From Fibrobacteria bacterium GUT77 (GTDB lineage Bacteria; Fibrobacterota; Chitinivibrionia; Chitinivibrionales; Chitinispirillaceae): a stretch of DNA of 9,043 bases. The position numbers were made by a program, and so were the translations under genes. Position 1 is the first letter of the stretch. Each line of letters starts with the position of its first letter. The notes under the pieces are model-generated. The model made no database searches, had not been told where the DNA came from, and worked only from the letters and a program-made list of their open reading frames with translations. Of the stretch, positions 1 to 6,400 are shown one piece after another. Where the stretch lies: contig LIUJ01000277.1 in the NCBI GenBank assembly GCA_001462255.1, positions 1 through 9,043 on the forward strand. Reading direction: 5' to 3'.

Positions 1-1107
<1,107 letters not shown>

Positions 1108-1123
1108 CTATGGAATTTCATAC

Positions 1124-1942
1124 ATGACGATACTTGATAAATCATATATTATAATGGGGATCGTCAACGTTACGGAAGATTCTTTTTATGACGGCGGGCG
1201 GTATGCCACCGCAAGCGCCGCGGTAGATTGCGCTTTGCGGCTTATCGGCGAAGGGGCCGACGTTATCGACATAGGCGGTTGTTCTTCCCGTCCGGGGGCG
1301 AAGTTTTTGCCGCCGGAGGAGGAGGCGGCGCGGGTCGCGCCGGTTGTTTGTGAGCTAATCAGGCGCGGAGTGAGCGTGCCTATCAGCGTTGATACCGTGT
1401 GGAGTTCGGTGGCGGAGGCGGCCATAGGGGCGGGGGCGACGTGGGTAAACGACATCGCGGCGGGTAGGATTGATACGAGGATGCCCAAGCTTGTAGCGTC
1501 AAACCCGCAATGCGCGGCGGTGTTGACGCACAGTCGCGGGACGCCGGACACCATGCAGGTAAATCCGAGCTACGCGGACACGGTCGGCGAAGTTATACGC
1601 GAAACGGCGCGGTCGGTCGACGCGTTCTTAGAGGCCGGGGTCGACAAGGGCAAGATAATCGTTGACCCCGGTTTCGGCTTTGCCAAAGATACGGGGCACA
1701 ACGCGGAACTGTTGCGCCGGCTCGGCGACTTCGTATCGATGGGTTATCCGGTGCTGGTAGGCCTATCAAGAAAATCGTTTATAGGCGCGTTGACGAACAG
1801 GCCGGTTGAATCCCGCTTGCCGGGAACATTGGCCGCGACCGCGGTAGCGTACAAAAACGGGGCGAAGATTTTTAGGGTGCACGACGTTAGGGAAACAGCC
1901 GACTTTTTGAGGGTTTTAACGGCGCTTGGAAAAGACGTTTGA
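1124..1942 (+). CDS. folP: Dihydropteroate synthase
   Basis: FolP condenses p-aminobenzoate with hydroxymethyl-dihydropterin pyrophosphate to make dihydropteroate in cytoplasmic folate synthesis, and is the sulfonamide target. The 272-residue product has the normal length and the TIM-barrel landmarks in order: IMGIVNVTEDSFYDGGRY (loop 1, residues ~10-27), VIDIGGCSSRPGA (loop 2), VNDIAAG, the pterin-binding VDPGFGFAKDTGHNAELL, GLSRKSFIG with the substrate-binding Lys, and a terminal FRVHDV. Loop 1 has Glu where most enzymes have Pro (NVTPDSF), and loop 2 reads GGCSSRPGA rather than GGESTRPGA. The SSRPGA form occurs in Bacteroidota enzymes, so I take it as lineage variation rather than resistance. 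Start: ATG 1124 leaves ten residues before the first conserved strand; a weak GGA lies 9 nt upstream, and the next in-frame ATG (1154) would cut the strand. It lies 16 bp after ftsH. Confidence 0.97.
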   Translation: MTILDKSYIIMGIVNVTEDSFYDGGRYATASAAVDCALRLIGEGADVIDIGGCSSRPGAKFLPPEEEAARVAPVVCELIRRGVSVPISVDTVWSSVAEAAIGAGATWVNDIAAGRIDTRMPKLVASNPQCAAVLTHSRGTPDTMQVNPSYADTVGEVIRETARSVDAFLEAGVDKGKIIVDPGFGFAKDTGHNAELLRRLGDFVSMGYPVLVGLSRKSFIGALTNRPVESRLPGTLAATAVAYKNGAKIFRVHDVRETADFLRVLTALGKDV

Positions 1943-2047
1943 ACCGTGATTGATTTATCGGTGCGGTCAACGCGGTTAAAACGTCGGTTAAAGATAAAAA
2001 ACGCCTAAATCGGGGTTTATTCGAATTAAAAAGATTAAATAAGGTCA
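1943..2047. other. AT-rich intergenic spacer between the two gene pairs
   Basis: This is the only real gap in the window and the most likely site of a promoter for the downstream pair. It contains a direct repeat, CGGTTAAA, at 1973-1980 and 1985-1992 (12-nt pitch, about one helical turn), which could be an operator half-site pair or chance. An imperfect hairpin (AAACGCC at about 2000 against GGGGTTT) follows. Its T-tract would be on the minus strand, so it is not a convincing terminator for folP. I do not see a clean -35/-10 pair with 16-18 nt spacing. Confidence 0.35.
2041..2044 (+). promoter_or_regulatory. Candidate ribosome binding site of the FGE-like gene
   Basis: An AAGG lies just upstream of two consecutive ATG codons (2048 and 2051). 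Spacing is 3 nt to the first and 6 nt to the second, so the second ATG has the more usual distance. The choice changes the protein by one residue only. Confidence 0.4.
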
Positions 2048-3427
2048 ATGATGACAAAGAATCAATCTTCAAATAAAAATAAGAAAAACGACGATAAGAA
2101 GAGGCGTGCGCTCTCTTTGACTCCGCTGTTATTGTTGTTGTTGTTGCTACTGTTAATAACGCTATTTTTGTACTACATAGGGCGCGGGTCCTTAGGTAAG
2201 AAGGGCGGCGACGCCGACGGTATGGGTACCGTTGATACGATAAATACCTCTAATATAATCAATACCGACGACACATCAGAGATAAACTCCGCGCGCGCGA
2301 CCGATTCTCTCCATTTGAAGACGGGCGACCCGGATGGTCGCCCCTACGGGATAAACTCCCCGCGCGTAGCCGACTCTCTCCATTCGAAGACGGGCGACCG
2401 GGACGGTCGTCCCTACGATATAAACTCCCCGCGCGTAGCCGATTCTCTCCGCCGGGCCGAGCAGAGGCGGAAGGCGGATTCTCTATTTACCGCCGATTCC
2501 GTAAACCGCGCCGATTCGGTTCGGTTGGCCGACTCGGTTCGCGTAGCCGATTCCATACGCTTGGCCGATTCCGAGCGTTCGGCGGATTCCTCGCGAAGGG
2601 TTGATTCTTTGGCGAAGCATACCGCGGACAGCGCCGCTCTACGGGCGGCGATATGCGCCCGCGATACCCTTGCTCCTTGGGTTTACGCCGATCCGTCCGG
2701 CGGATTGCATAGGCGGGCGGTGTCCGTTCGGCTTGTGGCCAACAAGACTTGTAGGGTTGAGTGGAGCTTTGACGGGGTGAAGGGTTGGAAGGTTTACGAC
2801 GGCAAACCCATAAACATATCGAAACCCGCAACCGTGTACTATAGGGCGTTTGACGATTGCGGGAAGAGGATGGACATTAGGAGCAAGCGTTACGAGTTTG
2901 ACCTAACGGCACCGCGCTGTCCGGCGGGTATGGAGCTTGTAAAAGCCGGCGACAAGGAGATTTGCGTTGACGTTTACGAGTGGCCGAACAAGAAGGGCGC
3001 GGCGCCGTTGGCCTACGTGTCGTTGTATCAGGCTATGGACTCGTGTTTTTCGGCGCGCAAGCGGCTTTGCGCTTCGGATGAGTGGACGGCGGCGTGCGAG
3101 GGGCCGGAGCGGTGGAAGTACACATACGGGGAGAGCTACGAGTGGAACACGTGCGCCACGCGTGACAGTTCGGCGCAGAGGTCGGGCGGCAGGCCGGAGT
3201 GCCGCGGTTATTACGGGGTTTTCGATATGTCCGGGAATTTGGCGGAGTGGACGTCTACGTCCGCGCCGCAGGACAAGTCGTTCAACAATGTTATGGGCGG
3301 GTTTTGGACGAGCGGCAACCAGAGCCGTTGCGCCGACGCCCGATACAGTTACTACCCGCAGAACAGGCACAATCCGGTCGGCTTCCGATGTTGTGTCGAC
3401 GCTCCGGCGGCGGGGGGCAAGCGCTAA
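2048..3427 (+). CDS. Membrane-anchored periplasmic protein with DS-rich repeat stalk and C-terminal FGE/SUMF1-like domain
   Basis: The 459-residue product has four parts. Residues 1-20 are Lys/Asn/Arg-rich (cytoplasmic). Residues 21-44 form one membrane helix containing ten consecutive leucines (27-36); with no lipobox or signal-peptidase site this looks like an uncleaved N-in anchor. Residues ~45-205 are a low-complexity stalk: 23-residue repeats (from 79), then six-residue ADSxxx repeats (149-190). Residues ~212-287 resemble a small beta-sandwich (EWSFDG, PATVYYRAFDDCG). Residues ~291-453 match the FGE-sulfatase/SUMF1/PvdO fold: RLCASDEW (339-346), FDMSGNLAEW (392-401), GGFW (417-420), VGFRCC (to 449). 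The paired catalytic cysteines of true formylglycine-generating enzymes, expected between GGFW and C428, are absent (TSGNQSR), so FGE catalysis is unlikely. About ten other cysteines suggest disulfides in the periplasm. The T9SS proteins GldJ and GldK share this fold, and the next gene is sprA, so a role in T9SS is plausible but inferred. Confidence 0.85.
   Translation: MMTKNQSSNKNKKNDDKKRRALSLTPLLLLLLLLLLITLFLYYIGRGSLGKKGGDADGMGTVDTINTSNIINTDDTSEINSARATDSLHLKTGDPDGRPYGINSPRVADSLHSKTGDRDGRPYDINSPRVADSLRRAEQRRKADSLFTADSVNRADSVRLADSVRVADSIRLADSERSADSSRRVDSLAKHTADSAALRAAICARDTLAPWVYADPSGGLHRRAVSVRLVANKTCRVEWSFDGVKGWKVYDGKPINISKPATVYYRAFDDCGKRMDIRSKRYEFDLTAPRCPAGMELVKAGDKEICVDVYEWPNKKGAAPLAYVSLYQAMDSCFSARKRLCASDEWTAACEGPERWKYTYGESYEWNTCATRDSSAQRSGGRPECRGYYGVFDMSGNLAEWTSTSAPQDKSFNNVMGGFWTSGNQSRCADARYSYYPQNRHNPVGFRCCVDAPAAGGKR
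2126..2155 (+). repeat. Ten-leucine codon run with five tandem TTG triplets
   Basis: Codons 27-36 of the FGE-like gene are all leucine, and five consecutive codons (2132-2146) are the identical triplet TTG. It forms the core of the membrane anchor. Triplet slippage here would change the helix length without shifting the frame. Confidence 0.85.
2323..2343. repeat. Palindromic element, copy 1, inside coding sequence
   Basis: Arms GGGCGACC and GGTCGCCC are perfect 8-nt inverted repeats around CGGAT. The flanks GAC before and CTACG after extend the resemblance to GC-rich palindromes (GGGCGACC...GGTCGCCCCTAC) that I recall as dispersed intergenic repeats in many bacterial genomes. Here it is translated in frame as part of TGDPDGRPYG. 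Confidence 0.75.
2392..2412. repeat. Palindromic element, copy 2, inside coding sequence
   Basis: The arms GGGCGACCG and CGGTCGTCC pair around GGA, with one G-T (G-U in RNA) wobble. Compared with copy 1, both bases flanking the GGA loop changed (C/T mismatch to G/C pair), so this copy can form a longer stem. Translated as part of TGDRDGRPYD. Confidence 0.75.
2492..2617 (+). repeat. 18-nt tandem repeats encoding ADSxxx hexapeptides
   Basis: Seven consecutive six-residue units (residues 149-190) read ADSVNR, ADSVRL, ADSVRV, ADSIRL, ADSERS, ADSSRR, VDSLAK. The Asp-Ser core is nearly invariant and Arg is frequent in the last positions, giving regular charge alternation. Further ADSL motifs lie upstream. 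Third codon positions vary between units, so the repeat is old or kept by selection at protein level. It probably forms an extended stalk between the membrane anchor and the C-terminal domains. Confidence 0.9.
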
Positions 3428-6400
3428 TTGAAACGGTTTATGTTATGGCTTAGTCGCTTCGCTCCTCGCAATGACCGCAAAGCGATCTCTACCATCGCGG
3501 CAAAATTCATAACGCTTGCGTCGGTTTTTGCCGCGTCCGTGACTTTCGCCCAGGGGTTACAATACGAGCCGCCCGTCATAGACGGGCACGAACCGCCGTT
3601 TCAGCGTCGTAGCGGCAGCCCGTTTTCGTCGAGTAATCCGGCCATACTCAAAAACAACGGCAAAATGTTTTCCGACACTACGGCCATAGACTTTGAGAAG
3701 CGCCAACTCACCTTTTCGCGGCAGGACAAGTACGGGAACGCGGTTCAGAGCTACCACTACGGGGAGTTGAACGATTACGTAAACGACAGCAGGCTACACT
3801 CGTTCTACGAGGAGTGGTACAACAAACTGACGGCGGAGGCAAAAAAAGAGCTGGGAGAGCCGCCCGCCCCTAAATTGCAGTGGGAGCTTGCCGTACACTA
3901 CCCGCCGTGGGCGCAGAGGCTTTTGGGCAACGATCCGCCGCGGCTCAAAATAGAGGGTAGCCTTAAGCTGACGGTAGCCTACGACTACACGCGAATCGTG
4001 GTGGACAAAGACACGACGGTCGACCTGATACCGCTTGATTTTGAGCCGGAGTACGAGTTCGCCATTCGCGGGAGCGTGGGGCGGCTTATAAGCGTAAACA
4101 TCACCCATTCGCGTAAAAACGGGTTCGACCTCTCCGACGATCCGCTCAAAAATTTTAAGGTGGAGTACAAGGAATCGTATGAGGGCGAGCTTGAGGACGA
4201 GATCGTTCAGGAGATTGTGGCCGGTTACACGGGGTTTGACATGCCGGGAACGAACTTGTCTGGATACTCCGAGAAGCACGACGGTCTCTTCGGCATAAAG
4301 GCGCGGGCTAAGATTGGGCCGCTTATGCTGACCACCGTGCTAAGCCACGCGCAGGGGGAGGCAATGACGCGGGAGCTGGGCGGTAAGAACGACCCGAACT
4401 CCACGACGGCGCTACGGGACAACGAGTTTATAAAAAATCGGTATTTCTTCTTGGACACCGTGTACAGGGAGTACAACAATAAGGTATACAGCGTAAACAA
4501 CCCGGAGCGCAACGCGCCAAAACCGCCCAAAATCACCGCGTTTCAGGCGTTCGTGTCGATACAGTGCAACGAAACCTCGAACAGCACGGTGCGCCGCTAC
4601 ATAGCGAACGTAAACGGCAGCGAGGTTTGCTTCAGGATGCTGACCGAGAACCAGGACTACACGGTAGACGTAGACCGCGGTTTCGTTCGCTTTGAGTACT
4701 CGGTGAAGGAGGAGGAGATCGTCGCCGTAGCCATGACGACCGACGGTTCGCTGAGCCGCGGCAAAATAGTACCGGTAAGCGCGGCCAACAACAGTGAAAT
4801 CGAGATAGGGGTAATAAAGCCGAACAACTTGGACGCCGAGAAGGACGAGGGCAATCCCCTATTCGGGCTCATGTGGCGCAACGTTTACTATCTGCCGACG
4901 CTCGAAGACGCGAAGCTCGACCTCTTTTACTTGGACCCGGCCAAAGGCGACACGATACGCCACGCGGGATCGCGGCTTATCTCAAACGTGATGGGTCTCA
5001 CGGACGAGCAGGGGCGCGCCCGTACCGATAACGTGGAGATATTCAAGACCGACAAGCAGGAGCTCATTATTCCGCCTTACGGCACGGGCATGAACGGAAA
5101 CGAGCCGTTCGCCAACCCGGCGCTGGGCGACATGGCCGGCGACATGATTTACCGGTTTGGCCTAAGAAACACGGCAATGCGGGACTACGTGCCCAAGTTC
5201 GGGATACTGACCAACGGAATCACGCGGCGCACCACTTACGACGATTTGGGATGGAACATACTGCCGGGCACGGTGATTGTCAAGACAAATTCCGGGACGC
5301 TTCTCACGGAGGGCGTGGACTACGATTTGGACTACGAGATGGGCATCTTAGATCTTTTGTCGACGCGGGCGAAGTCGGCCGAGTCTATCCTAATAACCTA
5401 CCAGCGCGAATCGGACTTCGTGCTCGAAAAAAAGGTTTTTGCCGGTTTGCGCGGCGAGATGCGGTTGCCGTTCATCAGCGACAACTCGTTTATGGCGGCG
5501 AGCATCCTCTACCAAAGCGCGGCGACCACCGCCGGAGATCTTCCGCAACTCGGCAACGAACCCTTCAGCAAGTTGCACCTAAGCTTCAACACCAGCTTGG
5601 ATTTTCAACCGGAGTGGATGACGAAAGCGGTCAACTATATCCCGCTTGTAAAAACGGAGGAGGAATCGTCGGCGAAGGTGGACTTCGAGATAGTGCACAG
5701 CCGCATGAACCCGAACACATCCGTAGATAAAGGCGCCTACATAGACGACTTTGAGAGGACGAAAGACGGGTATACGCTAAGTATGCGCCACCCGACTTGG
5801 CATCCGTCGCACTATCCGTTCAAATACTCCGGCAACGCGCAAGCCGTCGCCGACAGTATGCTCAACAATCTTAGGATTCCGGTTTGGGATTTTTACTGGT
5901 ACACGCCCAACGCCTACGACGACGCGAGAAAAATAAACCGTTTTGACGTGTGGAGGCGTGACCCGAACAACAGCCGTTACACCTCATCCGACACGTACAT
6001 AGACGTGTTGCGGCTGAACGCGACGCCGGCGTCGCGCGAGCATCCGCTCGACGTGCGGGAGCGCTTCAAAAACTCATACGCGTCAATCACCGCCTCGTTC
6101 GGGCGCAGCGGGTTGAATATGGAGAATCACCGCTACCTTGAGATTGTGGTCAACCCAAGGGGTCCGAAGGGATCCGAATCGTTTGGACGCAAGGGCAGGC
6201 TTATGGTTCAGATAGGCACCTTCAGCCACGACCAGGTGCGCGACGGCGGGCCGCCGAACGGACGCTTTGACTTGGAAGACCCCACGTACCAAAACAAGCC
6301 GGCGCAGCTTTCCATGTACGACAAGGGGCTAAACGGGCGCGACCCCGCCGACAAATTTTACATGATACCGAACGCCGCCTCCAAGGCCAACGGGTGGGAC

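Larger units (their letters stand above)
2281..2450 (+). repeat. 69-nt in-frame tandem repeat (2 full copies plus a partial third)
   Basis: Copies start at 2281, 2350 and 2419 with a constant 69-nt (23-codon) pitch. By my count the two full copies match at 59 of 69 positions; the third keeps about the first 32 nt. The encoded repeats read INSARATDSLHLKTGDPDGR..., INSPRVADSLHSKTGDRDGR... and INSPRVADSL. Each full copy carries the GC-rich palindrome annotated separately, while the ADSL part resembles the six-residue repeats that follow. This suggests a palindromic element entered an ADS-repeat stalk and was duplicated together with it. Confidence 0.9.

Noticed and set aside
1995..2025. Possible rho-independent terminator after folP
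   Set aside because: The stem is imperfect and the T-run is on the minus strand, so it would not end a + strand transcript.
2048..3427. Annotation as a true formylglycine-generating (sulfatase-maturing) enzyme
   Set aside because: The copper-binding cysteine pair is missing, the domain is short, and no sulfatase gene is nearby.
2903..3431. Overlapping frames on both strands across the FGE-like domain (155 codons minus, 154 codons plus)
   Set aside because: Both are Arg-rich shadow translations of the conserved FGE-like coding frame, which has recognisable motifs.
5251..5730. 159-codon + strand frame inside sprA
   Set aside because: It lies in another phase within a region where the SprA frame is continuous and family-like; its composition is Arg/Gly/His-biased.
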